Source of the DNA: Paraspadella gotoi
Lineage: Eukaryota > Chaetognatha
Direction: 5' to 3'
NCBI GenBank assembly: GCA_051294375.1
Contig: CM119270.1
Location: 1,982,787 to 2,046,786, forward strand
DNA: 64,000 bases
Positions 1 to 11,200 of this stretch are shown piece by piece. The notes beneath the pieces are model-generated. The model made no database searches. It worked only from the letters and a program-made list of their open reading frames with translations, and was not told where the DNA came from. The number at the start of each line of letters is the position of its first letter. The first letter of the stretch is position 1. The translations under genes and the position numbers were made by a program.

Positions 1-100
1 AAAAATGATTTATTCCATTAAGTTTCAAACGGATTTTTTTATTTTTTTATTTTTCTCGCTTTTTTTTAGTTGGAAAATAAATCCGGCGAAAATGGAATTG

Positions 101-349
101 NNNNNNNNNNNNNNNNNNNNNNNNNNNNNNNNNNNNNNNNNNNNNNNNNNNNNNNNNNNNNNNNNNNNNNNNNNNNNNNNNNNNNNNNNNNNNNNNNNNN
201 NNNNNNNNNNNNNNNNNNNNNNNNNNNNNNNNNNNNNNNNNNNNNNNNNNNNNNNNNNNNNNNNNNNNNNNNNNNNNNNNNNNNNNNNNNNNNNNNNNNN
301 NNNNNNNNNNNNNNNNNNNNNNNNNNNNNNNNNNNNNNNNNNNNNNNNN
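101..349. other. Assembly gap (N)
   Basis: Run of N. Confidence 1.
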
Positions 350-659
350 CTTGATTTGACTTAATCATATTCGTTAAAATTGTTAAAAATTGTTTGTCAC
401 AAGGGAGAAAGACAGAAAACAAAGAAAATAAAGAGAGAAAAAGAAAAATTAGGAAAGAAAGATAAAAAAGAAAGAAAAACGAAAACAAATATAGACAGAA
501 AGCAGAGCATAAAACAATAAGTGCATAAGCGATATCATATGCCGACTGGGATATTGAATAATGGAATGAACAAATATCATCGCCGGAAAAAACATATTTG
601 AGAGAAAAAACCTTGCTGAGAAAAAAGAGACCTTTCACGATCGCGCTGACCCAAGACCT
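350..659. other. Purine-rich stretch with no recognised feature
   Basis: AAAGA-rich sequence at 400-510. Nothing coding is seen. Confidence 0.4.
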
Positions 660-1880
660 TTGGTTAATGAAACGCTAACCATCTGTGATTTCCGAGGGCT
701 TTTAAAGGAATGCTAACATCTGATGACAGACAGCTTTTTAAACGACCATGAGACCGATCGGTGTGAAGGAGCTGTGTTTTTTGAAGGGAGCGCATAAGCG
801 ATCTGTGAGCGAGACCTTTGAACGAAGACGAGACGATAACGAGTCTGTGACAGCACTTTGATTTAAAACGGACGCTAACATCTGAGGGACAGACTTTTGA
901 AAGAGAATGCTTACTATTTTGAGCGAGATATTTTATTTAAAGCGTGACGGTGCTAGCCATCTGTAGGTACGGACTTTTAAACTGGACGGACTACCATCTG
1001 TGGACCTAGACACTTTTAAAACGACGGGTCTAGGCATCTGTGACAGACTTTTAAGAAACACTACTATTTGTGCATTAATACTATGTTTTAAACGCGCTTA
1101 TCGACTGTGACAGACGTTTTAAAAATCGTGTCTACTATCTTGTGGTGAGAAGACACTTTAAACGAACGCTACCATCTGTGAACAGACTTTTAAAGAAACG
1201 GCTGACATATCTGCTGAAAGACAACTTTACATGACGCTACCAGTCTGTGACAGCACTTCCTAATTTGAAGAAGCGCATACGTGATGGCTATTATGGTGTG
1301 ACACGGCAGATCTTTTTAACGACGTCGCTACCATCTGCGTGACAGACTTTTTGAACGCTGTACTATTGTGTCGTTTAGTGTGACAGATTACCTTTTTATA
1401 ATCATACGCGCCGTACCATCTGTGACAGACTTTTTAAGGAACGCTACCATCTTGTTGACAGACACTTTGGAAGTATGTGAAACCGATGGCTATCCATCTC
1501 TATGACAGGACGCTTTTCAAGAACGCTGGCTATTGGAAGTATAATGACAGCAGTAATGTTCTTCTGGGTTGGTAAACGAGCTGGTACCATGCTTGACAGA
1601 CTTTTTTAAGAACGCTTACTATTTGTGAACAAAGATACTTTTAAACGACGCTACCATCTGTGACAGACTTTTAAAGACGCTACCATCTGTGACAGACACT
1701 TTTAAACGACGCTACCATCTGTGACAGACTTTTAAGGACGCTAACATCTGTGACAGACACTTTTAAACGACGCTACCATCTGTGACAGACTTTTAAGAAC
1801 GCTACTATTTGTGACAGATACTTTTAAACGACGCTACCATCTGTGACAGACTTTTGAGGCCTCTACCATCTGTGACAACG
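660..1880. repeat. Satellite array with alternating 29- and 32-bp monomers
   Basis: Copies of CTACCATCTGTGACAGA followed by CTTTTAA begin at 1651, 1680, 1712, 1741, 1773, 1802, 1834 and 1863. Spacings alternate 29 and 32, giving a 61-bp dimeric unit; the long monomer carries the extra ACGACG. From 660 to about 1,620 the same repeat is present but disturbed by many indels, as if from a lower-accuracy source. Confidence 0.85.
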
Positions 1881-2275
1881 ACGTTTTATCAGCAGCAATA
1901 ATAACGTTAACGAAAAAGGATATGGCCATAACATATTTATTAGATATGGAAAAAATCATTAATTCTTAAGTTTTTTAACAAAAATAAATCAATATGGTCA
2001 ATACGGTGATTCAACCCATTTGCTATTAAACAATTATGCCATTACGGCATTACGCCATGTGGAAATTTCTCCCTCCCTGCCTTGCCATGTTAAAACATTC
2101 AACTTTTAGATTCTTTCAAAATCGAAAAAAGCGGCGACCATCGAATCAAATAAGAACCAGAATCGGAATACGAAGCTTCTTCCCAAATGACTGGTTGTGG
2201 TTGCGAAGTTGCTGAAGGTCACGGGGATAACAACAACTGAGATAATGCAAACATAATCAACGAGGTCACTCACTG
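1881..2275. other. AT-rich stretch with no recognised feature
   Basis: No repeat unit, RNA motif or family resemblance was seen between the satellite and the next gap. Confidence 0.4.
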
Positions 2276-2845
2276 NNNNNNNNNNNNNNNNNNNNNNNNN
2301 NNNNNNNNNNNNNNNNNNNNNNNNNNNNNNNNNNNNNNNNNNNNNNNNNNNNNNNNNNNNNNNNNNNNNNNNNNNNNNNNNNNNNNNNNNNNNNNNNNNN
2401 NNNNNNNNNNNNNNNNNNNNNNNNNNNNNNNNNNNNNNNNNNNNNNNNNNNNNNNNNNNNNNNNNNNNNNNNNNNNNNNNNNNNNNNNNNNNNNNNNNNN
2501 NNNNNNNNNNNNNNNNNNNNNNNNNNNNNNNNNNNNNNNNNNNNNNNNNNNNNNNNNNNNNNNNNNNNNNNNNNNNNNNNNNNNNNNNNNNNNNNNNNNN
2601 NNNNNNNNNNNNNNNNNNNNNNNNNNNNNNNNNNNNNNNNNNNNNNNNNNNNNNNNNNNNNNNNNNNNNNNNNNNNNNNNNNNNNNNNNNNNNNNNNNNN
2701 NNNNNNNNNNNNNNNNNNNNNNNNNNNNNNNNNNNNNNNNNNNNNNNNNNNNNNNNNNNNNNNNNNNNNNNNNNNNNNNNNNNNNNNNNNNNNNNNNNNN
2801 NNNNNNNNNNNNNNNNNNNNNNNNNNNNNNNNNNNNNNNNNNNNN
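2276..2845. other. Assembly gap (N)
   Basis: Run of N. Confidence 1.
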
Positions 2846-3340
2846 GACTCAATTAGATGAAAGAGAGCGGGAACGAGAGGAGAGAGAGAAACGAGAGCGA
2901 TGGAGAGAGCGAGCAGAGGAGAGAAGAGGTAAGAGATGGAGAGAGATGACGAGAAGGAGAAGAGAGGAGAGAAGAGAGAGATGGAGAGAAGAGAAAGAGA
3001 GAGAGGAGATGAGACGAAGAGGAGAGGGCGGAGGATATGAGAGAGGAGGAGAGAGATTGAGAAGCACGAGGCAGTGAAACCCCAATCTGGGGAGGGACTT
3101 CTCCCTTTTTTTCTTCTATTTTATTTAATAATTTCCTTTTTGTTTGTTATTATATTTTTTTTCATTTTTTTTTCATTCGATTATTCTATTATTTATCATC
3201 TTTACTTTTCTCCCATTTTCTTCTTCTTTTCCTTCACCTTTTTATTTCGATTTTCCTAAGCAGAGAAAAAGAATGAAAAAAAGAAAAAAAGAAAAAAAAA
3301 AAGAAAAAAGGAAAAAAGAAAAAAGGAAAAAAAAATAAGG
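2846..3340. repeat. (GA)n-rich tract followed by pyrimidine-rich and AAAAG tracts
   Basis: Imperfect GAGA repeat at 2,860-3,060, TTTC/TTTT-rich at 3,095-3,255, and AAAAAG-type purine tract at 3,262-3,338. Confidence 0.8.
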
Positions 3341-3404
3341 AGGACTTGAGCAGGTGTGACCCCAGATTTGGACAGGAAGCTGAGAGAGACAAGGCCCGGG
3401 TTGG

Positions 3405-3789
3405 CGTTGTTGTCGTTGTTGTTGTTTTCGTCTTCTTGGTCGTTGTTATCTTTTACGTCGTTGATGTCGTCGTCGTCGTTGTTGTTGTCGTTATAGTAAA
3501 TGCCAATCGATGCTCCAATAAAAATTTATATGTTTTGTGACAAGAAATTCGTTGTTTTCGATTTATAAAGTTTTTTCTTCTTTCTTGTTATCATCATCGT
3601 CATTTCCATCATGTTCTTTGTCATTTTTTGTAATTATCAGCGTCATAGTCTGTATCAGCATCGACCTTGTCATCAGTATCATCTTCAACATCGTTATTGT
3701 CTATGGAATCATCATAACTATGTCATCGTCATCATCTCTGACATCGTCTTCGTAGTGATCAGCGTCATCGTCTAATGCATCGTCATCAT

Positions 3790-3820
<31 letters not shown>

Positions 3821-3840
3821 GTCATCGTTATAGTCGTGAT
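3405..3840. repeat. Degenerate GTC/GTT then TCA/TCG triplet repeat
   Basis: Triplet-periodic sequence, first GTTGTCGTT-like, then (TCA)n most regular at 3,785-3,825. No coding features. Confidence 0.7.
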
Positions 3841-4075
3841 TCGTGACCCCGAGAGGGCGTTTGAGCTTCGTTTATCACGCGGCGACCAGCGGGGATTCAC
3901 GTGAGACGTGAGAAGGGGGGGTAGAAAAGTTGGGGGGAGAGGAGGGCGTTAGAACGGATGTTGTACCGAGAGGAGGGGAGAAAGTGACTTTGTCAAACAT
4001 ATCGGTCGAAAATTAATTAATGTCGTGTAAGAACCGTCTAATTAACAGACGATGTCTGAAATATAACGGCAGCCA

Positions 4076-4355
4076 TGTCTGCACCCTTGTATGAATCCTG
4101 TCCGAGGGTGTCTGCACTCTGAGTGCACCCTCACCGCCTCCTTTGAATCCTGTGCAAGGCTGTCTGCACTCTGGGTGCACCCTAACCGCCTCCTTTGAAC
4201 CCTGTACGAGGCTGTCTGCACTCTGGGCGCACCCTCACCGCCTCCTTTGAACCCTGTGCAAGGCTGTCTGCACTCTGGGTGCACCCTCACCGCCTCATTT
4301 GAAACCTTGCGAGGCTGTCTGCACTCTGGGTGCACCCTCACCGCCTCATTTGTCT
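4076..4355. repeat. 52-bp minisatellite, about 5.3 copies
   Basis: The core TGTCTGCACTCTGGGTGCAC starts at 4109, 4161, 4213, 4265 and 4316, a period of 52 with one unit of 51. A degenerate partial copy begins near 4076. Since 52 is not a multiple of three, the frame shifts at each unit, so the open frames across it are probably not coding. Confidence 0.9.
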
Positions 4356-4394
4356 CAATCAACGAATTTCGAATTTCGAGTCTCATAAAATATT

Positions 4395-4935
4395 TCGTCG
4401 TAAGCGTTATCGTTGGTGCTCATTTTCGTCGTATTTATTGCCCACTTCGTCTTCTTCATCTTCGTCGTATTTGTCGTCTTAATTTTCGTCTTCTTCATCA
4501 TTTATGTCGTCATCGTCGTTTTCGTTTTTGTCATCTTCGTTTTCTACGTCATCTTCACTTTTTTCATCTTTGTCTTTGTCATCTATTTCATCTTTGTCTT
4601 TCGCGTCGTCGTCTTCATCATCGTCATCGACTTTGCTTTCATCTTCATCGTCGTTGTTGTCTTCATCCTCTTTGTCATCTTCGCTTTCGTCTTCTTTGTC
4701 GTCATTATCGTCATCGTCTTCACTTTCATCTTCTTCGTCTTCATCATGGTTGTTGTCTCCATCATCGTCGTTGTATTTGGTTTCATCTTCTTCGTCGTCA
4801 TCGTCGTTGTCGTCTTCATCATCGTCGTCGTCTTCGCTTTCGTCTTCTTCGTCCTCATCGTCGTTGTCGTCTTCATCATCTTCGTCGTCTTCGCTTTCGT
4901 CTTCTTCGTCTTCATCATCGTCGTCGTCTCCCTTC
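4395..4935. repeat. Degenerate triplet repeat (GTC/ATC/TTC), acidic when read on the minus strand
   Basis: About 540 bases keep a triplet register with T, A or G before C or T. The minus strand is fully open and reads as Asp/Glu with Lys and Asn, roughly 150 residues. The plus frames read Ser-rich or hydrophobic. There are no non-repetitive flanks, so I call it simple repeat and not a gene. It ends in a TTTTTC tract and an N gap. Confidence 0.75.
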
Positions 4936-5036
4936 ATTTCTCGACCACAAGGATTCTCCCAGGTTCTCCGCGGAATGACTCCAACCTTTTTTTCTTTTTC
5001 TTTTTTTCTTTTTCTTTTTTTCTTTTTCTTTTTTTT

Positions 5037-5822
5037 NNNNNNNNNNNNNNNNNNNNNNNNNNNNNNNNNNNNNNNNNNNNNNNNNNNNNNNNNNNNNNNN
5101 NNNNNNNNNNNNNNNNNNNNNNNNNNNNNNNNNNNNNNNNNNNNNNNNNNNNNNNNNNNNNNNNNNNNNNNNNNNNNNNNNNNNNNNNNNNNNNNNNNNN
5201 NNNNNNNNNNNNNNNNNNNNNNNNNNNNNNNNNNNNNNNNNNNNNNNNNNNNNNNNNNNNNNNNNNNNNNNNNNNNNNNNNNNNNNNNNNNNNNNNNNNN
5301 NNNNNNNNNNNNNNNNNNNNNNNNNNNNNNNNNNNNNNNNNNNNNNNNNNNNNNNNNNNNNNNNNNNNNNNNNNNNNNNNNNNNNNNNNNNNNNNNNNNN
5401 NNNNNNNNNNNNNNNNNNNNNNNNNNNNNNNNNNNNNNNNNNNNNNNNNNNNNNNNNNNNNNNNNNNNNNNNNNNNNNNNNNNNNNNNNNNNNNNNNNNN
5501 NNNNNNNNNNNNNNNNNNNNNNNNNNNNNNNNNNNNNNNNNNNNNNNNNNNNNNNNNNNNNNNNNNNNNNNNNNNNNNNNNNNNNNNNNNNNNNNNNNNN
5601 NNNNNNNNNNNNNNNNNNNNNNNNNNNNNNNNNNNNNNNNNNNNNNNNNNNNNNNNNNNNNNNNNNNNNNNNNNNNNNNNNNNNNNNNNNNNNNNNNNNN
5701 NNNNNNNNNNNNNNNNNNNNNNNNNNNNNNNNNNNNNNNNNNNNNNNNNNNNNNNNNNNNNNNNNNNNNNNNNNNNNNNNNNNNNNNNNNNNNNNNNNNN
5801 NNNNNNNNNNNNNNNNNNNNNN
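5037..5822. other. Assembly gap (N)
   Basis: Run of N beginning inside a TTTTTC tract. Confidence 1.
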
Positions 5823-6700
5823 ACAATAACAATAACAACAACAACAACTTAACCGGAAGTCGAACTCTGGCGCCAAAATTTGTTGCGGCTTTTCTGGTCT
5901 TTTTGTTGTTGTCGTCGTTTAATCGACGTTGGCTGGAGTCCNNNNNNNNNNNNNNNNNNNNNNNNNNNNNNNNNNNNNNNNNNNNNNNNNNNNNNNNNNN
6001 NNNNNNNNNNNNNNNNNNNNNNNNNNNNNNNNNNNNNNNNNNNNNNNNNNNNNNNNNNNNNNNNNNNNNNNNNNNNNNNNNNNNNNNNNNNNNNNNNAGA
6101 GGGAAAATATCCGACGTTGAGATCGCTTCTATTTTGACGTCGTTCGTCGTCGTCGTCGTCGTCGTCGAACGTTTATCGTTGTTGTTATGTTAGAATGTTG
6201 AAATGTTAATTTTAGATAATTTTTTTTTAGTTATGTTCACAGATATCGAAGTAGAATTTTTTTAGAATAGAAAAAAACGTACATGTTTCGCCTGTTTTAG
6301 CTAATATATCTGTTTTATTAGTTTATAACAATTTGTAAATACCAAAATTGTAAAGTTTACAATTTAACTTAAGATAAATATTTAAATTAACAGAACGAAA
6401 ATGAAGCTAATATGTTTTCTTTCAACAGCGCAAAATTATTTATAAAATTTTGTAGTTAATTTCCTTGTTGTTTTTGTTGTTGTTGTTGTTGTGGTTATTG
6501 TTGTTATTTTTGATTTCATTGTTGTCGTTTTTTGTTTTTGTGTTGTTTTCTTTTGTATCATTTGTGGTTGTTTTCGTCGTCGTTGCTGTCGGAACCGAAC
6601 CTCACCCGAATAATAAGAGTGGCGAAGGTGAGGAACTCAACCGGAACTCACCCAAAACGACGACAGAGAGCGAGACGACGACGACGACGACGACGACAGA
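5823..6700. other. Triplet repeats and AT-rich spacer around a gap
   Basis: GTC repeats at 6,135-6,170, an AT-rich stretch at 6,190-6,450, (GTT)n at 6,463-6,510 and (GAC)n at 6,660-6,698. No gene is recognised. Confidence 0.5.
5942..6097. other. Assembly gap (N)
   Basis: Run of N. Confidence 1.
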
Positions 6701-7084
6701 NNNNNNNNNNNNNNNNNNNNNNNNNNNNNNNNNNNNNNNNNNNNNNNNNNNNNNNNNNNNNNNNNNNNNNNNNNNNNNNNNNNNNNNNNNNNNNNNNNNN
6801 NNNNNNNNNNNNNNNNNNNNNNNNNNNNNNNNNNNNNNNNNNNNNNNNNNNNNNNNNNNNNNNNNNNNNNNNNNNNNNNNNNNNNNNNNNNNNNNNNNNN
6901 NNNNNNNNNNNNNNNNNNNNNNNNNNNNNNNNNNNNNNNNNNNNNNNNNNNNNNNNNNNNNNNNNNNNNNNNNNNNNNNNNNNNNNNNNNNNNNNNNNNN
7001 NNNNNNNNNNNNNNNNNNNNNNNNNNNNNNNNNNNNNNNNNNNNNNNNNNNNNNNNNNNNNNNNNNNNNNNNNNNNNNNNNNNN
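6701..7084. other. Assembly gap (N)
   Basis: Run of N beginning inside (GAC)n. Confidence 1.
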
Positions 7085-7217
7085 GAAGGATACAAATCAT
7101 ATATAAATAAATATAAAATATATTGAATATAAATCATGTTACCCAAAAATCCATGAATGACAGAAATAATAGTAAAGACGATCGTGATGAAATTTGCGAA
7201 CTGAATGAGATAAATCG

Positions 7218-7268
7218 ACATAATGTTATGTTATGTTATGTTATGTTATGTTATGTTATGTTATGTTA
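7218..7268. repeat. (TTATG)n pentanucleotide microsatellite, about 9-10 copies
   Basis: Perfect TTATG units in tandem. Confidence 0.95.
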
Positions 7269-7291
7269 ATAAGCTGCGTTTAATTACTGAT

Positions 7292-7322
7292 CACGTGGCC
7301 GTAATTTTCAGGTCATCACGTG
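7292..7322. promoter_or_regulatory. Two CACGTG E-boxes
   Basis: CACGTG at 7,292-7,297 and 7,317-7,322, each in TCACGTG context, just upstream of a copy of the dispersed palindrome-ended element. Motif only. Confidence 0.25.
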
Positions 7323-7339
7323 ACAACGTATGTTTTATT

Positions 7340-7450
7340 GCTTCAGCAATGAACATTTAAATAATAAGCGTGACAGACCGACAAACCGACTGACCGACCG
7401 AAAAGTGACCGATAGCGTTTCTAACGCGAGCACTCGCGGGCGCAACTAAA
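7340..7450 (+). repeat. Partial copy of the dispersed GACC/palindrome element
   Basis: GACAGACCGACAAACCGAC-type tract, AAAAGTGACC, then a diverged palindrome CGCGAGCACTCGCGG and CGCAACTAAAA. Shares order and sequence with copies at 34.1, 38.5, 48.0 and 49.0 kb. Confidence 0.65.
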
Positions 7451-7564
7451 AAAAAACACTAGAGTCCGACACATCAGTCTTGACTTTTCTTCCTCCTTTT
7501 CTCGTAAGAGTCGTTTGCACGAACGTCTTTAATAAAGACTTTATCACGTAAGAATCGTCAAGGT

Positions 7565-7567
7565 CTT

Positions 7568-7599
<32 letters not shown>

Positions 7600-7600
7600 G
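7565..7600. repeat. (GTC)n microsatellite
   Basis: Perfect GTC repeat following TTTC. Confidence 0.95.
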
Positions 7601-7624
7601 TCGAATGATTTTTCCATTAGTCAA

Positions 7625-8250
7625 GTTTTTCTCCGGTGAATTCGTCGGCGATAAATCTCCTTCCGTTGGCGCCAAATCCCCAACCATCGATGATAAATCT
7701 TCTTCTGTAATCGTTAAAGGGTCTACCATCAATGCTACTAAATCTCCTTCGGTCAATGCTAAATCTCCTTCTATCTTTACCAAATCTAGCGGCAAATTCC
7801 TCTACCAATAATGCTAAATCTACTTCTGTCCAACGCTATTGTGTTAAATCTCCTTCCATCAGGTCTAAATCTACTGTGGTAACCAAATGTTTTCCCCGGG
7901 ACGGCAAATCTCGTTTTTTAGCTCCAAATTTAATTTTTTGGTCAAAAAAATTCGTATTACAGCCAAATCTTCTATCAGTGTCCATAAAATCGTTTTCCCT
8001 TATCACTAAATCTCTTTTCGTCACCATCAAATTTCTGATAAATCTTATTCCATTGTCGATAAATCTCCTTCCCTTGCCATCAAATCTTTTTTAAGGTCGC
8101 CAACTCTTTTATTACTACTAAATCTCCTTCCCTTAGGTACAAAATCTCCTTCCATCTTCGCCAAATCTTTTACTCATACTAAATAATTTTCCCTCGGCGC
8201 TAAATCACCTTTTTTTCCAGCGCTAAATCTCTTTCCGTCGAACGAAAATC
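7625..8250. repeat. Degenerate 21-24-bp minisatellite with an in-frame section
   Basis: The word TAAATCTCCTTCC recurs about every 21-24 bases. From 7,605 to 7,811 the plus strand is open and reads as 7-residue repeats of the type KSPSVNA. Beyond 7,811 frames break, and both strands are open in places, so coding is doubtful. A noisy inverted copy lies at 15,690-16,380. Confidence 0.7.
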
Positions 8251-8784
8251 CGCGTCTGAACTCAGACGAAAAAAAAAAAGAAGAAAATCCGCTTCTTTTT
8301 TTCGCGCCAAAAATTTAAATCGCGAGCAAAAGGAAAAAAGTTTAAATTCACTTTCTGTCGACCTGACCCCAAAAGCAAAGGGTTCGTTGTACGTAAAAAT
8401 GTTTATTTGTTAATCGTTTTTAAACGTAGATAACTCACCATGACCTCACCAAATTCAAGGGCAGCATAGCTTATTTAAATAATTTTAATATTGATTGTGT
8501 AGTCGGGGTGTACCAACTTCATGGAATTAATCAAAGTAAAAAGACGAGTCGTTTTCATGCGAAATTTCTTTTTTTTTTTTTTTTAGAAGCTTTTTTCGCA
8601 ATTGCAGAAGAAAGTTACGCATTTAGAGAAAAAAATGCAATTCCTCTGGAAAATACGTTTCGTTTGCAGAAAAAAAACATTTTTTCTTTTGTTTCAATTT
8701 GAAAATAAAAAAAAACGGAATTTTCTTTTTCGAGAAAAACCGGAAAACCCACAAAGGTTAATCCCTGAGGAATTGGGATGAAAG
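8251..8784. other. No recognised feature
   Basis: Mixed AT-rich sequence with poly-A and poly-T runs. No gene or RNA motif seen. Confidence 0.4.
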
Positions 8785-8905
8785 AAAAAAGTGAGGAGAG
8801 AGACCGAGAGAGGAGAAGAGGAGAGAGGAGAGAGAGAGAGAGAGAGAGAAGGAGAGAGGAGGAGGGAGAGAGAGAGAGAGAGAGAAACAGGAGAGAGGAA
8901 AGAGG
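8785..8905. repeat. (GA)n tract
   Basis: Interrupted GAGAGA purine repeat on the plus strand. Confidence 0.9.
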
Positions 8906-9130
8906 AGAATAAGATAATTTTTCTTGTGTTGATGAATTTTGAAGAAAATGGATTTATTTTTCGGTCAGATATCCGATGTAAAGTGTCTAGGAACCAGGTT
9001 AAAATTTTTTTTGTCAGGACCCTTTTTAAAATTTTCTTCTTCTTTCTCATCTCTCTCTACTCTCTCTCTGCTCTCGTCATCTCTTCACTTATATCTCTGT
9101 CGTCCTCTCTCTCTCTCCTCGGTCTCTCTC

Positions 9131-9823
9131 TTCCTTCATTTCCTCCTCTTGATATTAATTCGATGTCGATTTGTTTAAGATCGCCGTGAAACAAAGAAGG
9201 GAAGATAAAAAAAAGAAGGAGAGAAAAGAAAAGAAAAAGAAAAGAAAATGGAAAGATGAAAAAAGAAGAAAAAGATACAAGAAAAGAAAAGCGAAAAAAT
9301 GTTTCATATCAAAATTCGAATGGCACGTCGTTGAAAAATAATCGGGCGAGGTGAGGGGTTGGGGTGCTCGTTGTAGTTTTGGGCATTTTGGTCTAAGGGG
9401 AAGTGGTTTTAAGGGGACGATTCGGGTTAAAGGTAAAATTGGGGGGATTTGGTTTTGTTAGTGAAATTGGGTTTTAAGGGGGAATCGGGGTTCAATGAAG
9501 ATATGATTGGCTAGAATATCGCTGTTTGCGGGTTTTTTGGATTAAGGAATTTTGGTTTGTCGAAGTGGATAAGACTTGTTACTGCCTTTTCCGTTTGTAG
9601 AGCGAATTTGATTTTTGGGGGAGAAAAAGATAATGAACAGATAATAAATACTCTAATTGAAAGATTGAAGCGAAAGATGTTTCAAATTAGGTTAATTAAT
9701 AAATTTGCGACTTTTGAGACAAGGGAAGATAATGAGTTGATAGTTAAGTCACGAGCGGGGAAACCTTGAATAGGGGGATCGGGTCGGGGATCTAGAAGAG
9801 AAGAGAAGGATGAGAGAGACGAG

Positions 9824-9888
<65 letters not shown>

Positions 9889-9998
9889 TGGGAAGGGAGA
9901 GGTTCCCCCAGTTCTCGTCCCGTGCGGTCGATTCTTGGAGGCAGAGCGATTAATTCGCGTAATATTTTCCGCTTTTGAAGCCTGAGACCCTGGGTGGT

Positions 9999-10086
<88 letters not shown>

Positions 10087-10581
10087 GAGAGCGAATTTCT
10101 CCGTCACATGTTTCAACTTGAGCTTTTGTTATTATTTAACTTTAACAATTTTTAGATTTATTAGAGTCGGAAACATTTTTTTTACATCTTTTGACGTTTC
10201 ATAATTTTAATTAAAAAATATTGCATGAACTTAGTTTTCTTTCGTTGGACAAATTTATTTGTTTATTTTATTTAATTTATTTTAGTTTAGACTTCAGTTG
10301 TCTAACATTCTTTTTCTTTCTCTATTGGTGAACTCATTTTTACATTTTTTAGACGCTGCTACAACATTGAAGGAAAAACTCTGGGATTTCTTGGATGAAA
10401 TCAAAACGAGATTTATTCTGAGAATAAAAAGGTGACGGTGAGACACACGCAGGAGTCCAGATCAATTCTAATGAAACTAAGGAAAGCTAAATCTATTTAT
10501 ATCTAGAGAGGAAGATCGAAGGCAAACGTTGTTTTGACAGTTCCATTGGTTCTTCAAGCTGATTGGTCGATTTCGATTCCG
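9131..10581 (-). repeat. Promoter-bearing repeat unit, copy 1 (inverted, partial)
   Basis: Reverse complement of about 21,370-22,810. It holds AAAAG-rich sequence, a 450-bp block with GGGTTTAAGGGGA-like words (9,330-9,560), (GA)n at 9,820-9,890 and 10,003-10,090, and the complement of a TATA/CCAAT cassette at 10,494-10,570. The unit is cut by a 10-N gap before its third part. Confidence 0.75.
10494..10570 (-). promoter_or_regulatory. CCAAT/TATA promoter-like cassette, copy 1
   Basis: On the minus strand there are CCAATCAG and CCAATGG boxes, then TATAAATAG about 50 bases downstream, preserved in three copies of the unit. No coding sequence follows, so it may belong to a transposable element or a non-coding transcript. 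Confidence 0.35.
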
Positions 10582-10591
10582 NNNNNNNNNN
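10582..10591. other. Assembly gap (10 N)
   Basis: Run of N at the break of the promoter-bearing unit. Confidence 1.
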
Positions 10592-11040
10592 AAAAGAGAA
10601 AAAAGAAGAAAAAGATAAGAAAAGAAAAAGCGAAAAATGTTTCATATCAAAAATTCGAAGCCGTCGTTAAAAAAAATCGGGCGAGGTGAGGGTTGGGTCT
10701 CGTTGTAGTTTTGGGGCATTTGGGTCTAAGGGAAGATTGGGTTTAAGGGACGATTGGGTTAAAGGTAAGATTGGGGGCGATTTGGTTTGTTAGGAAATTG
10801 GGTTTAAGGGGAGATCGGGGTTCAATGAAGAATATTGGCTAGAATATTCTGTTTGCGGGTTTTTTGGATTAAGGATTTGGTTTTGAAGTGATAAGACTTG
10901 TTACTCCTTTTCGTTTGTAGAGCGATTTGATTTTTGGGGGCAAAAAAATAGACAAGATAATAAATACTTAATTGAAACGATTGAAGCGAAAGATTTAATT
11001 AGGTTAATTAATAAATGTTGCGACTTTGAAACAAGGGAAA
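10592..11040. repeat. Second copy of the 9,240-9,760 block, same orientation
   Basis: From AAAAGAGAAAAAAG through ATGTTTCATATCAAAAATTCG to TTGAAACAAGGGAA it matches 9,240-9,725 with scattered indels, so the block occurs twice around the 10-N gap. Confidence 0.75.
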
Positions 11041-11044
11041 TACA

Positions 11045-11103
11045 AGAGTTTCGTTGTGTTTAACTCCTCTTTCGGGGCCCCTTGATTTCGTGAAACGAAC
11101 ACG

Positions 11104-11200
<97 letters not shown>

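Noticed and set aside
4479-5876. Long open frames across 4.4-5.9 kb, including an acidic minus-strand protein
   Set aside because: Most of the length is N, and the readable part is triplet repeat open in several frames on both strands.
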